The notes under the pieces: model-generated
The model's database searches: none
What the model saw: the letters and a program-made list of their open reading frames with translations, nothing else
Told to the model about the DNA's origin: nothing
Position numbers and translations under genes: made by a program
Source of the DNA: Fictibacillus terranigra
GTDB taxonomy: Bacteria > Bacillota > Bacilli > Bacillales > Fictibacillaceae
Direction: 5' to 3'
Length of the DNA: 64,000 bases
Assembly: GCF_030412265.1 (NCBI RefSeq)
Contig: NZ_JAUHLN010000004.1
Coordinates: 186,001-250,000 of the forward strand
Shown: positions 8,616 through 16,779 of the stretch, one piece after another
Position numbering within the stretch: the first letter of the stretch is position 1
Layout: each line of letters starts with the position of its first letter

Positions 8616-8710
8616 CCAATATTTAGAAAAAAACAGGATTTTTATTTTGCATATGTTCATGCGCGGTGAAATTTTGGTAATATAAAAGGGAGGAATATGA
8701 TGAAACGGCG

Positions 8711-9664
8711 GTGGACCCTTTGGAACAAGATAGATTAAAGAAGGTCATTGAAGCGGCAAAGCTTTATTATTTGCTGGATTACAATCAAAACCAAATAGCG
8801 GCTGAATTAGGCATATCGAGGCCGACCGTTTCAAGGCTGCTGCAGCAGGCCAAAAGCGAAGGGATCGTTCAAATCAAGATTATGGACCCCACGAATGGCA
8901 TCGAGCAGCTGGCGAGTCAGCTTGAAGAAAAATTCCATTTAAAAAAAGCGCTCGTTGCGTCCATTCCACAATATGAAAGCAATTGCATAAAAAAGGGCCT
9001 CGGCGAGAAAGCTGCGGAGTACCTATATGAAATTGTTAAGGATGGAGATATGATCGGGGTTACATGGGGAACCACTTTATATAATGTGGCGTGCCAGCTG
9101 AAGCAAAAGCTTGTAAAGGACGTTAAGGTTGTCCAGCTGAAAGGCGGCATCAGCCATTCCGAAACCAACACGTACCATTCGGAAATCCTGGATTTATTCG
9201 GGAAAGCATTCAATACGGTACCGATTCACCTTCCGCTTCCGGCGATAGTTGATCACATTGTCGTTAAGCAGGCGATGGAAGCCGACCGCCATATTAAACG
9301 TATACTGGACATGGGAAAAAACGCGAATATCGCACTTTTTACGATAGGTCCTGTAAAATCGGAATCCCTGTTATTCCAGCTCGGATATTTTTCCGAGGAA
9401 GACCTGAAGCATATCCATGCAAAAGCTGCAGGCGATATCTGTTCCCGTTTTATTGATGAAGAAGGGCAAATTCTAAATGCGAGCCTTAATGAAAGAACGC
9501 TTGGAATCGATCTAAATGATCTGAAGAAAAAGGAGCATTCCATCCTGGCAGCAGGAGGGCAGCTAAAGATCGATGGCATTTATGGGGCGCTAAAAGGCGG
9601 ATACGCGAATGTGCTTGTGACCGACCAGTTTACGGCACGGTTTTTGTTGGATAAAGAAGAGTAG
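8711..9664 (+). CDS. deoR: DeoR-type (SorC family) deoxyribonucleoside regulator
   Basis: A 317-residue SorC/CggR-family repressor: an N-terminal HTH (YNQNQIAAELGISRPTVSRLLQQAK, about 20-45) followed by the sugar-phosphate isomerase-like effector domain (GVTWGTTLYNVA and related blocks). It matches B. subtilis DeoR, which represses dra-nupC-pdp and is relieved by deoxyribose-5-phosphate. The only in-frame start is GTG 8711, 17 bases after the GGGAGG site. That site is instead ideally spaced for an out-of-frame ATG at 8697 opening a 13-codon ORF that overlaps the deoR start, so translation may be coupled. It stands just upstream of deoC, with its own terminator. Confidence 0.88.
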   Translation: MDPLEQDRLKKVIEAAKLYYLLDYNQNQIAAELGISRPTVSRLLQQAKSEGIVQIKIMDPTNGIEQLASQLEEKFHLKKALVASIPQYESNCIKKGLGEKAAEYLYEIVKDGDMIGVTWGTTLYNVACQLKQKLVKDVKVVQLKGGISHSETNTYHSEILDLFGKAFNTVPIHLPLPAIVDHIVVKQAMEADRHIKRILDMGKNANIALFTIGPVKSESLLFQLGYFSEEDLKHIHAKAAGDICSRFIDEEGQILNASLNERTLGIDLNDLKKKEHSILAAGGQLKIDGIYGALKGGYANVLVTDQFTARFLLDKEE

Positions 9665-9670
9665 AAAGTT

Positions 9671-9697
9671 AAAAGTCCCCATCCAGGGGCTTTTTTG
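9671..9697 (+). terminator. Terminator of deoR
   Basis: AAAAG(T)CCCC / GGGGCTTTT stem around ATCCA, followed by six T residues, 7 bases after the stop codon. Confidence 0.7.
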
Positions 9698-9717
9698 ATG
9701 GAAAAAATACTTTTACA

Positions 9718-9768
9718 TTTGTTCATTTAATTATTTACAATTGTTCAGTAGCTTGGTATAGTGTTCAT
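9718..9768 (+). promoter_or_regulatory. Promoter of deoC-cdd-nupC with repeated DeoR half-sites
   Basis: TTTACA (9734-9739), 17 bases, TATAGT (9757-9762): both boxes match at 5 of 6. Three copies of a TGTTCA half-site occur at 9718-9725, 9740-9747 and 9761-9768, at 21-22-base steps around the promoter. DeoR of B. subtilis recognises a TTGAACAA-like palindrome plus direct half-sites, so these are the likely operator. Which copies bind is unknown. Confidence 0.7.
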
Positions 9769-9835
9769 GCAAGCGGAAAACAAACGTATGACTGAAAGCG
9801 TTTTATTACTTTTTCACTAGAAAGGAACGACCTGT

Positions 9836-10513
9836 ATGTCAAATATTAAATTGGTTCAAATGATCGACCATACATTATTAAAAGCGGATGCAACCCTGGA
9901 ACAAATTCAAGTACTTGCTGAGGAAGCAAAAGAGCACAAGTTTGCTTCTGTATGCGTGAATCCAACTTGGGTGAAGGCAGCTGCTGACATCTTGAAGGAT
10001 ACACCAGAGGTTAAAGTTTGTACGGTCATCGGATTTCCTCTTGGAGCATCGACTTCAGAAGTGAAAGCTTTCGAAACGAAGGTTGCAATCGACAACGGAG
10101 CAGACGAAGTAGACATGGTCATCAACATCGGGGCACTAAAAAGCAAGCAATTTGATGTTGTAGAAAACGACATCAAGGCGGTTGTTGAAGCAGCAAAAGG
10201 AAAAGCACTTACAAAAGTAATCATCGAAACCTCTTTGCTTACTGACGAAGAAAAAGTGATCGCGTGTGAGCTGTCTGTCAAAGCGGGTGCGGATTATGTT
10301 AAAACTTCCACAGGATTTTCAACAGGCGGAGCCACTCCTGAAGATGTAGCACTAATGAGAAAAACAGTCGGACCTGACGTAGGTGTTAAAGCGTCCGGCG
10401 GTGTACGCAGCCTTGAAGATGCAGAGAACGTTGTAAAAGCAGGTGCCACTCGTATCGGCGCTAGCTCGGGTGTTGCTATCGCAAAAGGTCAGACGTCTAA
10501 TAGCTCTTACTAA
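9836..10513 (+). CDS. deoC: Deoxyribose-phosphate aldolase
   Basis: A 225-residue class I aldolase (usual 220-225) that splits 2-deoxyribose-5-phosphate into glyceraldehyde-3-phosphate and acetaldehyde. Landmarks are the opening [19 protein letters not shown] near 61, the [13 protein letters not shown] block, and the Schiff-base lysine in [15 protein letters not shown] near residue 155. The glycine-rich phosphate site KASGGVR and GASSGVAI follow. Ribosome site AAAGGAACG precedes ATG 9836. It heads the deoC-cdd-nupC cluster under the DeoR-like promoter. A 126-bp repeat separates it from cdd. Confidence 0.95.
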   Translation: MSNIKLVQMIDHTLLKADATLEQIQVLAEEAKEHKFASVCVNPTWVKAAADILKDTPEVKVCTVIGFPLGASTSEVKAFETKVAIDNGADEVDMVINIGALKSKQFDVVENDIKAVVEAAKGKALTKVIIETSLLTDEEKVIACELSVKAGADYVKTSTGFSTGGATPEDVALMRKTVGPDVGVKASGGVRSLEDAENVVKAGATRIGASSGVAIAKGQTSNSSY

Positions 10514-10535
10514 TATTTAAAGTGCTTCATTGCAA

Positions 10536-10661
10536 GTTGATTGAAGTGCAAGGTGCGAGACTCCTGCGGGGGTAGCGTGACAGGTAAGACCATGTAGGCG
10601 CTTGCGCCTGGGGCTTACCGCACGCCCCGCGGAAAGCGAGCATCCTAGAACGGAAATCAAC
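10536..10661. repeat. Dispersed palindromic repeat, copy 1 (short form)
   Basis: A 126-bp element in the deoC-cdd gap bounded by GTTGATT and its near complement GGAAATCAAC. Inside are AGGTGCGAGACTCCTGCGGG, TAGCGTGACAGGT, the palindromic core GGCGCTTGCGCC and CACGCCCCGCGGAAAGCGAG. The same blocks in the same order occur at 49627-49855. As RNA it would fold into a long hairpin and could tune expression between deoC and cdd. Related elements are common in Bacillaceae; their function is not known to me. Confidence 0.85.
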
Positions 10662-10716
10662 CACTAGTAAGACCAACAAAGCTTACAAAAAAACGACTTG
10701 AATGGAGATCTGAAAC

Positions 10717-11112
10717 ATGGAAACAAAAAGATTGGTTGAAAAAGCAATCGAAGCCCGTCAAAAGGCATATGTTCCTTATTCCAAATTCCAAGTTGGTGCA
10801 GCATTGCTGACCGAGAACGATTCATTGTTTCTCGGCTGTAATATTGAAAACGCTTCTTTTGGCATGACGAACTGTGCCGAAAGAACCGCTATTTTTAAAG
10901 CGGTTTCAGAGGGCGAGCACACCATCAAAGCAATCGCGGTCGTCGGTGACACAGCAGGTCCGATCTTTCCGTGCGGCGCATGCCGTCAAGTGATTGCGGA
11001 ATTTTGCAGCACAGATACCAAAATTATTTTGGCCAACTTAAAAGGCGACATCAAAGAAACAACCATCAGTGAACTGCTGCCTGGATTCTTTTCTTCAAAG
11101 GATTTAGTCTAA
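10717..11112 (+). CDS. cdd: Cytidine deaminase
   Basis: A 131-residue homotetrameric-type cytidine deaminase, converting (deoxy)cytidine to (deoxy)uridine. The zinc site is complete: CAERTA near residue 53 (Cys ligand and catalytic Glu) and PCGACRQ near 85-88 (two Cys). The substrate loop YSKFQVGAALL lies near the start. GGAG lies about 10 bases before ATG 10717. Lying between deoC and nupC, it joins nucleoside uptake to deoxyribose breakdown. Confidence 0.95.
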   Translation: METKRLVEKAIEARQKAYVPYSKFQVGAALLTENDSLFLGCNIENASFGMTNCAERTAIFKAVSEGEHTIKAIAVVGDTAGPIFPCGACRQVIAEFCSTDTKIILANLKGDIKETTISELLPGFFSSKDLV

Positions 11113-11159
11113 TTAAGTTCTCACACAACGATGTGAAATAACAACTAGGAGAAATTATT

Positions 11160-12341
11160 ATGACATATATCATTGCGATTTTAGGACTTGTTGTTGTGCT
11201 TGGATTAGCACTTCTTGCAAGCAATAACCGTAAACAAGTAAATTATAAGCCGATCGCCTTTATGATCGTCTTACAGCTTGTATTGGCTTATATTCTTTTA
11301 AACACCAAGTTTGGATTGGTGGTCATTAAAGGGTTTGCAGGTGTATTCGAAAAGCTGCTTGAATATGCGGCTGCAGGTGTTAACTTTGTGTTTGGCGGAA
11401 TTGCGAATGACGGACAAATGCCGTTCTTCTTGAATGTTCTGCTTCCGATCGTCTTTATCTCTGTATTGATCGGTATTTTCCAATATATTAAAGTTCTTCC
11501 GCTCATCATGAAAGGAATTGGATTCCTGCTCAGCAAAGTAAACGGCATGGGCAAACTGGAGTCTTATAATGCGATTGCTTCTGCTATGGTAGGACAATCA
11601 GAAGTATTTATCACGGTTAAAAAACAGCTGGGACGCATACCGGAGCACCGCTTGTATACATTGTGTGCTTCTGCGATGTCAACGGTTTCCATGTCCATCG
11701 TCGGTGCTTACATGACGATGATCGAACCAAAATATGTGGTAACTGCACTCGTTCTTAACCTGTTCGGCGGTTTCATTATCGCATCCATCATCAACCCTTA
11801 TAAAGTGGATGACAACGAAGATATTCTTGAAGTTCAAGAAGAAGAGAAACAGTCATTCTTCGAGATGCTCGGCGAATATATTATGGACGGATTTAAAGTT
11901 GCGATCATTGTTGGTGCGATGCTCATTGGATTCGTAGCATTGATGGCTGCGATCGACAGTGTGTTCGACTTGATATTCGGCGTAACCTTCCAGCATGTGC
12001 TCGGCTATATCTTTGCACCGGTAGCATTCATCATGGGTGTTCCTTGGGCTGAAGCGGTATCTGCTGGCGGAATTATGGCCACAAAGCTAGTAACAAATGA
12101 ATTCGTAGCCATGATTCAGCTTGGCAAGGTGAAGGAAGCAATGAGCCCGCGTACGCTGGGGATCATCTCAGTTTTCCTTGTGTCCTTTGCAAACTTCTCA
12201 TCCATCGGTATCATTGCCGGAGCGGTGAAGGGATTGAGCGAGAAACAAGGAAACGTGGTTGCACGATTCGGATTGAAGCTTCTTTACGGTGCGACACTTG
12301 TCAGCGTACTTTCAGCAATCATCGTAAGCTTCATCCTGTAA
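11160..12341 (+). CDS. nupC: Concentrative nucleoside transporter, NupC type
   Basis: A 393-residue CNT-family permease that takes up pyrimidine (deoxy)nucleosides with protons or sodium. It has about ten hydrophobic helices and the family blocks [36 protein letters not shown] and [16 protein letters not shown]. Length is usual for bacterial NupC (about 395). Ribosome site AGGAG is 8-12 bases upstream. It is the last gene of the cluster. A nucleoside phosphorylase (pdp), often adjacent in Bacillus, is absent here. Confidence 0.95.
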   Translation: MTYIIAILGLVVVLGLALLASNNRKQVNYKPIAFMIVLQLVLAYILLNTKFGLVVIKGFAGVFEKLLEYAAAGVNFVFGGIANDGQMPFFLNVLLPIVFISVLIGIFQYIKVLPLIMKGIGFLLSKVNGMGKLESYNAIASAMVGQSEVFITVKKQLGRIPEHRLYTLCASAMSTVSMSIVGAYMTMIEPKYVVTALVLNLFGGFIIASIINPYKVDDNEDILEVQEEEKQSFFEMLGEYIMDGFKVAIIVGAMLIGFVALMAAIDSVFDLIFGVTFQHVLGYIFAPVAFIMGVPWAEAVSAGGIMATKLVTNEFVAMIQLGKVKEAMSPRTLGIISVFLVSFANFSSIGIIAGAVKGLSEKQGNVVARFGLKLLYGATLVSVLSAIIVSFIL

Positions 12342-12357
12342 TTCAAAACGAACATAA

Positions 12358-12415
12358 AGAGGGCATATCCCTTTCTGCCGCAGCGGAGGGGATTTGCTTT
12401 TTCTTTTTTACGAAT
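12358..12415 (+). terminator. Imperfect terminator after nupC
   Basis: GGCATATCCC and GGGGATTTGC pair imperfectly around a GCCGCAGCGG loop, followed by a T-rich run (CTTTTTCTTTTTT). Confidence 0.55.
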
Positions 12416-12464
12416 AAAAGTGAGGTGAATTTGCCTGTGAGGTTTTATTCTCACAGCAAACGTT

Positions 12465-13097
12465 ATGGGTGACGTCGGTTTATTTCTTTCAGGAGCGGCC
12501 CTATTCTTAAACAGCATCATGCTTTTCGGCAAAGCAGATGGCAGGAGTGTCGGATATTTTAACTTGTTTGTCGGAGTGCTTCAGGTGGTCATTCCGTTTT
12601 ACCTGATCGTAATCTCGGATCAGCAGCACTGGACGATTTTTAACCTGGCTTCTATTTTTTTGTTCGGGCTGACGTATTTATTTGTTGGAGTAACGAACGT
12701 AAATGGCCTTCACGGCAGCGGGCTCGGCTACTATTCACTGTGGGTTTCGATCATTGCAGTACTGTATGCAGTCGTGTCCTTTCTGAAGTTTCATGATACA
12801 GTCGGCAGCTTGACATGGGCGGCATGGGCTTATTTATGGTTCCTGTTCTTCCTGTCTGGCGCATTAAATAAAAGGATTGATGTGTATATCGGGAAGGTGG
12901 CATTCGTACAGTCATGGGTGACGCTTACGTTCCCTGCTCTGCTTTCATTAGCAGGAGTTTGGAAAACGCAGGCTGTTTCTCTGACATGGACATATGTGCT
13001 GCTCGTATCATTCGTGTACTTTATTATTTGTACCATTCAGCTGGTGCAGTCTTCACAGAAAAAAGAAGAACGCTTAGAAGTACAGGCGGCTTCATAA
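12465..13097 (+). CDS. AmiS/UreI family channel (urea or short-chain amide transport)
   Basis: A 210-residue protein with seven predicted helices, matching the AmiS/UreI family: opening GDVGLFLSGAALFLNSIML, then FGLTYLFVGVTNVNG and TWAAWAYLWFLFFLSGAL. Members pass urea or aliphatic amides through the membrane. No urease or amidase gene is next to it, so the substrate is open. The start ATG 12465 has no close ribosome site. Instead a CTGTGAG-N8-CTCACAG hairpin (12435-12456) sits just upstream and includes the nearest GAGG, which might limit translation. Confidence 0.8.
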   Translation: MGDVGLFLSGAALFLNSIMLFGKADGRSVGYFNLFVGVLQVVIPFYLIVISDQQHWTIFNLASIFLFGLTYLFVGVTNVNGLHGSGLGYYSLWVSIIAVLYAVVSFLKFHDTVGSLTWAAWAYLWFLFFLSGALNKRIDVYIGKVAFVQSWVTLTFPALLSLAGVWKTQAVSLTWTYVLLVSFVYFIICTIQLVQSSQKKEERLEVQAAS

Positions 13098-13103
13098 TTG
13101 CAA

Positions 13104-13140
13104 AGAAATTCTCTCGAAGGAACGGGAGGATTTCTTTTTT
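13104..13140 (+). terminator. Terminator after the AmiS/UreI gene
   Basis: AAGAAATTCTC and GGAGGATTTCTT pair with one wobble, followed by T residues, directly after the stop codon. Confidence 0.65.
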
Positions 13141-13188
13141 CGTCGGTGTAATCATCCATCAACGAATAAGAGAATGGAGGCGGTTGGA

Positions 13189-13463
13189 TGGCAAAAGAAG
13201 AGCTGCCGGCCGTGTGGTTTGAAAATCAGCAAGCATTGGAATCCAAGCTATGCTGAAGCACTTGAAAGCGGATTGTGCTACGGGTGGATTGACAGCCAGC
13301 AGGAAAAGTATGATGATCAAACATGGCTGCAGCGATTTACCCCGAGAGGGCCGAGAAGCATATGGTCAAAGGCAAGGAAAAAGCGGAGGAACTTATTACA
13401 GCAGGGAGGATGAAGCCTGCTGGACTCCGTATGGCCTTCATAAAAAATGAAAGAGGAAAATGA
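13189..13463 (+). pseudogene. Remnant of a YdeI/OmdA family gene
   Basis: Three pieces of one protein family occur in three different frames. From 13189 MAKEELPAVWFENQQALES is followed by a stop. From about 13246 SYAEALESGLCYGWIDSQ through TWLQRFTPRGPRSIWSK follows. From about 13377 KEKAEELITAGRMKPAGL continues to 13463. The family norm is about 190 residues, so internal segments (including the usual WLKIAKK region) and the C-terminus are missing. A GGAGG site still precedes the first ATG. Several deletions are needed, so this is real decay and not a single read error. Its tail overlaps the rluF start. Confidence 0.8.
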
Positions 13464-14155
13464 TGCGAATCAACAAATACATCAGTCAAACCGGCGCCAT
13501 TTCAAGAAGGGAAACGGACAGGCTTCTTAAAGCGGGAAGGATTACCGTCAATGGCGTGAGATGCGAAATTGGCCAGCTGGTGGATCCGGACGATCAAGTA
13601 CTTATTGATGGGAAACCGATCGAAAATAAGGTAAACTCGGTATACATTGCATTAAATAAGCCGGCTGGCATCACATGTACGGCCGCTCCGCATATTAAAG
13701 GAAACATCATAGAATGGGTGAGTTATCCTGATCGTATTTTTCCGGTTGGCCGTTTGGATAAAGCTACCGAGGGACTGATCCTGCTCACGAATGACGGAGA
13801 ATTGGCCAATGCCATCTCTCATTCTGATCATGGCCATGAAAAGGAATACTTAGTAACACTTAACAAGGCTTTTAGCGATGAGTTTGTCGCTCATATGGCA
13901 CGCGGCGTTCAAATTCCAGAAGCCGTCACGAAGCCTTGTTTTATAGAAAGAATAAGCGAGGATGAGTTCAGAATCATTCTCACACAGGGATTGAACCGCC
14001 AGATACGCAGAATGTGCCGGGCTTTTGGCTATACGGTTACGAAGCTCGAGCGAATCCGGGTTATGAACATCGAGCTTGGTGAACTGCTTAGAGGCGAATG
14101 GCGTAAATTAACGGCTATTGAGGTCGAAGAGCTGAGAGGGCGGCTCGGAATATAG
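13463..14155 (+). CDS. rluF: 23S rRNA pseudouridine synthase, RluF-like (RsuA family)
   Basis: A 230-residue RsuA/RluB/E/F-family enzyme that isomerises a uridine in rRNA. It has an S4 RNA-binding domain (RINKYISQTGAISRRETDRLL, 1-60), then the catalytic domain with the active Asp in GRLDKATEGLILLTNDG near 100, and the C-terminal motif QGLNRQIRRMCRAFGY near 178. ATG 13463 is preferred over the adjacent ATG 13460 for ribosome-site spacing (AGAGG). It lies 23 bases before the radical SAM gene, probably in one transcript. Confidence 0.88.
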   Translation: MRINKYISQTGAISRRETDRLLKAGRITVNGVRCEIGQLVDPDDQVLIDGKPIENKVNSVYIALNKPAGITCTAAPHIKGNIIEWVSYPDRIFPVGRLDKATEGLILLTNDGELANAISHSDHGHEKEYLVTLNKAFSDEFVAHMARGVQIPEAVTKPCFIERISEDEFRIILTQGLNRQIRRMCRAFGYTVTKLERIRVMNIELGELLRGEWRKLTAIEVEELRGRLGI

Positions 14156-14178
14156 GAAAGAAGAGGGAGGGAAACAAC

Positions 14179-15048
14179 ATGAAGGCACAGCTGAAGGATA
14201 TCGTCTCAAAGAGCATATTGACTCCAGGTGTGGGACAGCTGGATGATTTTTCGCATTCGCTGAATCCGTATGCCGGCTGTACCTTCGCTTGTTCCTACTG
14301 TTATGTTAGGCAGCTGCCGATTTCTCTATATCGTGAAGAAGAGTGGGGTACTTGGGTCGATATTAAGACCAACGCAGCTGAACTGTTGAGGCAGGACCTT
14401 TTAAAGGCTAGAAAAAAGGGCCCTGTAACGATCTTTATGGCGTCTTCCACTGACCCTTATCAGCCGCTTGAGCACGAAACGAAGCTGACGCGAAGCTTGC
14501 TCGAGGTTATGCTGGACGTGCCGCCGGATTTTCTCCATGTTCAAACGCGCTCACCGTTAGTGAAGCGTGATATCGACTTATTAAAAAAGTTTGGCGATAA
14601 AGTGAGGGTATCGATGACAATCGAGACTGACAAGGAAGATATCAGAAAAGCGTTCGCCCCAACTGCTCCGCCTATTCCGGCGCGTATGAAAGCATTAAAG
14701 GAGATCAGGGAAGCGGGCATTACTACCCAGGCCAGTATATCACCGCTTTTGCCTTGTTCGAGGGAATTTCCGCAAAGGCTGCGCCCGATTGCCAACCGGG
14801 TAACGATCGATGATTTTTGGCTTGGGGACGGAAGCGGCGGCAAGCGCACCGAACGCCTTGGCATCTACGAAATTTATAAACAGACCGGTATGGAAAAATG
14901 GTACAATCCAACAGCCCATAAAGTCGTTTTGAACATGATGCGAGAACAGATCGGTGACGAAGTCGAAGTGATGCTCTCAAAAGACGGCTTTACACCGGTC
15001 GATCAAGCGCGAAAACCGGCTATCGGAGAGAATTTAAAATTTTTTTAA
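14179..15048 (+). CDS. SPL-like radical SAM protein
   Basis: A 289-residue radical SAM enzyme of the spore-photoproduct-lyase-related family. The [4Fe-4S] cluster motif CTFACSYCYV (CxxxCxxC) lies near residues 32-39, followed by MASSTDPYQPLE and RVSMTIETD, typical of the SPL-family radical SAM proteins. It lacks the length and N-terminal region of true SplB (about 340 residues), so a repair function is unproven. Ribosome site GGGAGGG precedes ATG 14179. Its terminator hairpin, 45 bases downstream, was split by the insertion sequence. Confidence 0.82.
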   Translation: MKAQLKDIVSKSILTPGVGQLDDFSHSLNPYAGCTFACSYCYVRQLPISLYREEEWGTWVDIKTNAAELLRQDLLKARKKGPVTIFMASSTDPYQPLEHETKLTRSLLEVMLDVPPDFLHVQTRSPLVKRDIDLLKKFGDKVRVSMTIETDKEDIRKAFAPTAPPIPARMKALKEIREAGITTQASISPLLPCSREFPQRLRPIANRVTIDDFWLGDGSGGKRTERLGIYEIYKQTGMEKWYNPTAHKVVLNMMREQIGDEVEVMLSKDGFTPVDQARKPAIGENLKFF

Positions 15049-15095
15049 ATGGGTATTTTGGCTGCCGGACCTTTATATAGCGAATATGACAGGAA

Positions 15096-15119
15096 AAAGC
15101 ACAGCAGAGGCTGTGCTTT
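15096..15119 (+). repeat. Left 24-bp target duplication of the IS (former terminator hairpin)
   Basis: AAAGCACAGC-AGAG-GCTGTGCTTT-type stem-loop identical over 24 bases to 16635-16658. On this side the T tract is cut after three T by the IS end, so it is a hairpin without its full T run. It lies 47 bases after the radical SAM gene stop. Confidence 0.88.
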
Positions 15120-15128
15120 CAGAACGTC

Positions 15129-15177
15129 GACAAACCCCTCTCCAATTATATATTGGTGGAGGGGTTTGTCTGTTTTT
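15129..15177. terminator. Hairpin at the left end of the IS
   Basis: Perfect 12-bp arms (GACAAACCCCTC at 15129-15140 and complement at 15159-15170) with extra inner pairing, followed by TGTTTTT. It can stop readthrough leaving or entering the element. Confidence 0.7.
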
Positions 15178-15261
15178 CAGGCAAATTATTTATTTCTTAA
15201 ACTGGACATGGCCCTCGCCATGTCCAGTTGGCTAATTTCTTTAAGTTCATGGCAGCGAAAG

Positions 15262-16554
15262 TTAGCATCGCCTGCACAGACACTTTTTTTTCAGTCCTCT
15301 GAATCTTGTCCATCGCATACCATGCTTTTCTTTCCCATCTGCGAAAACACGTTCAATGGTTTCTTTTCGCTGGGCATATATTTTTTTATGGATCTCCGTA
15401 TGTCTAAGGTGATCCGCTTCTTCTATGTATTCTTCCCAAAGGTGCCGATGAATCATTTTCCTGTGTTCCTGGCTTTGAGTACACTGTTGAAGGAGTGGGC
15501 ACGTTTGACAGATCTGAGGGTTTGAAGCATATTGACGATAACCCTCACGGGTTGTTGTTCGATAGGTAAGGATTTCCCCTTGGGGACAAAGATAACAATC
15601 ATGGTGCTCGTCATAGACATATTCATGTTTTCGTAAGTACCCATCTTTCGTTCTTGGCCGGGTATACGGCATTACTGCACGGATTTCCTGGTCCATTAAA
15701 TATTTAGCGATCGGTGGCGTTTTGTATCCTGCATCTACGGCAATGGCATTCGGTTTACCTACTTGTTCCATCAACTGGTTGACTAAAGGCTCAAGCATTC
15801 GGCTGTCATGGACATTGGCACCTGTCACCAGGTTTCCTAAAATAAATCCTCTAGCGTCACAGGCGGTGTGAAAAGAGTAAGCAAATAGCTTCTCTCGTTC
15901 ATCTTTTACATAGTAGCCGCTTTCTGGATCCGTGGTGCTAATCTTGGATTCCTTTGTTTCATTCTTCGTTTGAGGGGGGAAGGGCTTTTTTCCGTTTTTC
16001 TCTCGGTCGATATGAATCTCTTTCTCAAGTTGAGATTGATAACTTCTGGTTTCTACACGTACGGTCTTTTTATCAAACTTCTTCTTATTCGCATTCGCTT
16101 TGACATGAGTAGAATCAATAAACATAACGGAGGGGTCTACCAATCCATAATTCATGGCTTCACGAAGAATACGATAAAAGATGTGTTCAAAGAGACCACT
16201 ATCCTGAAAACGGCGTTCATAGTTTTTACCGAAGGTGGAGAAATGCGGAATCTTTTCACTGAAGTCATAACCTAAAAACCATCGGTAAGCGACATTGGTT
16301 TCGATCTCCTTTATGGTCTGGCGCATGGAACGAATCCCAAAGAGATATTGTAAAAGTGCAATCTTAACCAAGACCACAGGATCTACGCTTGGACGGCCAT
16401 TATCAAGCGAATATGTATCTTTAACCGCATCATAAACAAAATTAAAATCCATCACTTGATCGACTTTGCGGACTAAATGATCCTGTGGAACGAGATCATC
16501 AAGAGCAACCATTGTAACTTGATGACGTCCTTCTGAAGAATGTTTGGATAACAT
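15262..16554 (-). CDS. IS1182-family transposase, zero-frame product
   Basis: A 430-residue DDE transposase: an N-terminal DUF772-type domain (LVPQDHLVRKVDQVMDF ... SMRQTIKEIETNVAYRWFLG), then Asp in FIDSTHVKA near 147, Asp in AVDAGYKTP near 272 and Glu in ERVFADGKEKHG near 401. The zero frame ends GLKKKCLCRRC, which is not the family C-terminus. At 15284-15291 the gene reads CTG AAA AAA AAG. A -1 slip on A_AAA_AAG continues as VSVQAMLTFAAMNLKKLANW to a stop at 15197, the expected family ending. So either programmed frameshifting or an indel in an A8 run is present. ATG 16554 has GGGGGAAAG upstream. Confidence 0.88.
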   Translation of the reverse strand: MLSKHSSEGRHQVTMVALDDLVPQDHLVRKVDQVMDFNFVYDAVKDTYSLDNGRPSVDPVVLVKIALLQYLFGIRSMRQTIKEIETNVAYRWFLGYDFSEKIPHFSTFGKNYERRFQDSGLFEHIFYRILREAMNYGLVDPSVMFIDSTHVKANANKKKFDKKTVRVETRSYQSQLEKEIHIDREKNGKKPFPPQTKNETKESKISTTDPESGYYVKDEREKLFAYSFHTACDARGFILGNLVTGANVHDSRMLEPLVNQLMEQVGKPNAIAVDAGYKTPPIAKYLMDQEIRAVMPYTRPRTKDGYLRKHEYVYDEHHDCYLCPQGEILTYRTTTREGYRQYASNPQICQTCPLLQQCTQSQEHRKMIHRHLWEEYIEEADHLRHTEIHKKIYAQRKETIERVFADGKEKHGMRWTRFRGLKKKCLCRRC

Positions 16555-16634
16555 GTTCTTTCCCCCTCAAACAGTATCTTCTCTAAGGATACAATAAAAA
16601 AAGCTTGTAGACATGAGACTTTGTCTACAAGCTG

Positions 16635-16660
16635 AAAGCACAGCAGAGGCTGTGCTTTTT
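16635..16660 (+). terminator. Right 24-bp target duplication, with intact T tract
   Basis: Stem AAAGCACAGC/GCTGTGCTTT with six T residues in all. This copy keeps the original terminator form of the radical SAM gene. It equals 15096-15119 over 24 bases. Confidence 0.8.
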
Positions 16661-16779
16661 TAATATAGGACTTTACTCTTCAGACCAATGCACCCTTTTG
16701 TTGAATTTTCTGAAAAAAGATGTACTTGTCCCTTTGCTCTATGAATAATGAATGTATCTCATAGAATGGAGGAAGTCAT

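Larger units (their letters stand above)
15120..16634 (-). mobile_element. IS1182-family insertion sequence, 1515 bp
   Basis: One transposase gene on the reverse strand lies between imperfect terminal inverted repeats. The left end starts CAGAACGTCGACAAA and the right end, read inward, CAGCTTGTAGACAAA (11 of 15 identical). It is flanked by identical 24-bp copies of a stem-loop, which fits the IS1182 family, known for long and often palindromic target duplications. The right end contains a perfect 12-bp hairpin (AGCTTGTAGACA), which would shield the transposase from outside transcription. The element sits in the terminator of the radical SAM gene, and the intact duplicated hairpin suggests recent insertion. 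Confidence 0.9.

Noticed and set aside
10536-10661. CRISPR repeat or insertion sequence
   Set aside because: No regular direct repeats with spacers and no transposase; the element is a single imperfect palindrome.
15970-16275. Forward-strand frame inside the IS transposase
   Set aside because: Antisense to the DDE domain and without family similarity or ribosome site.
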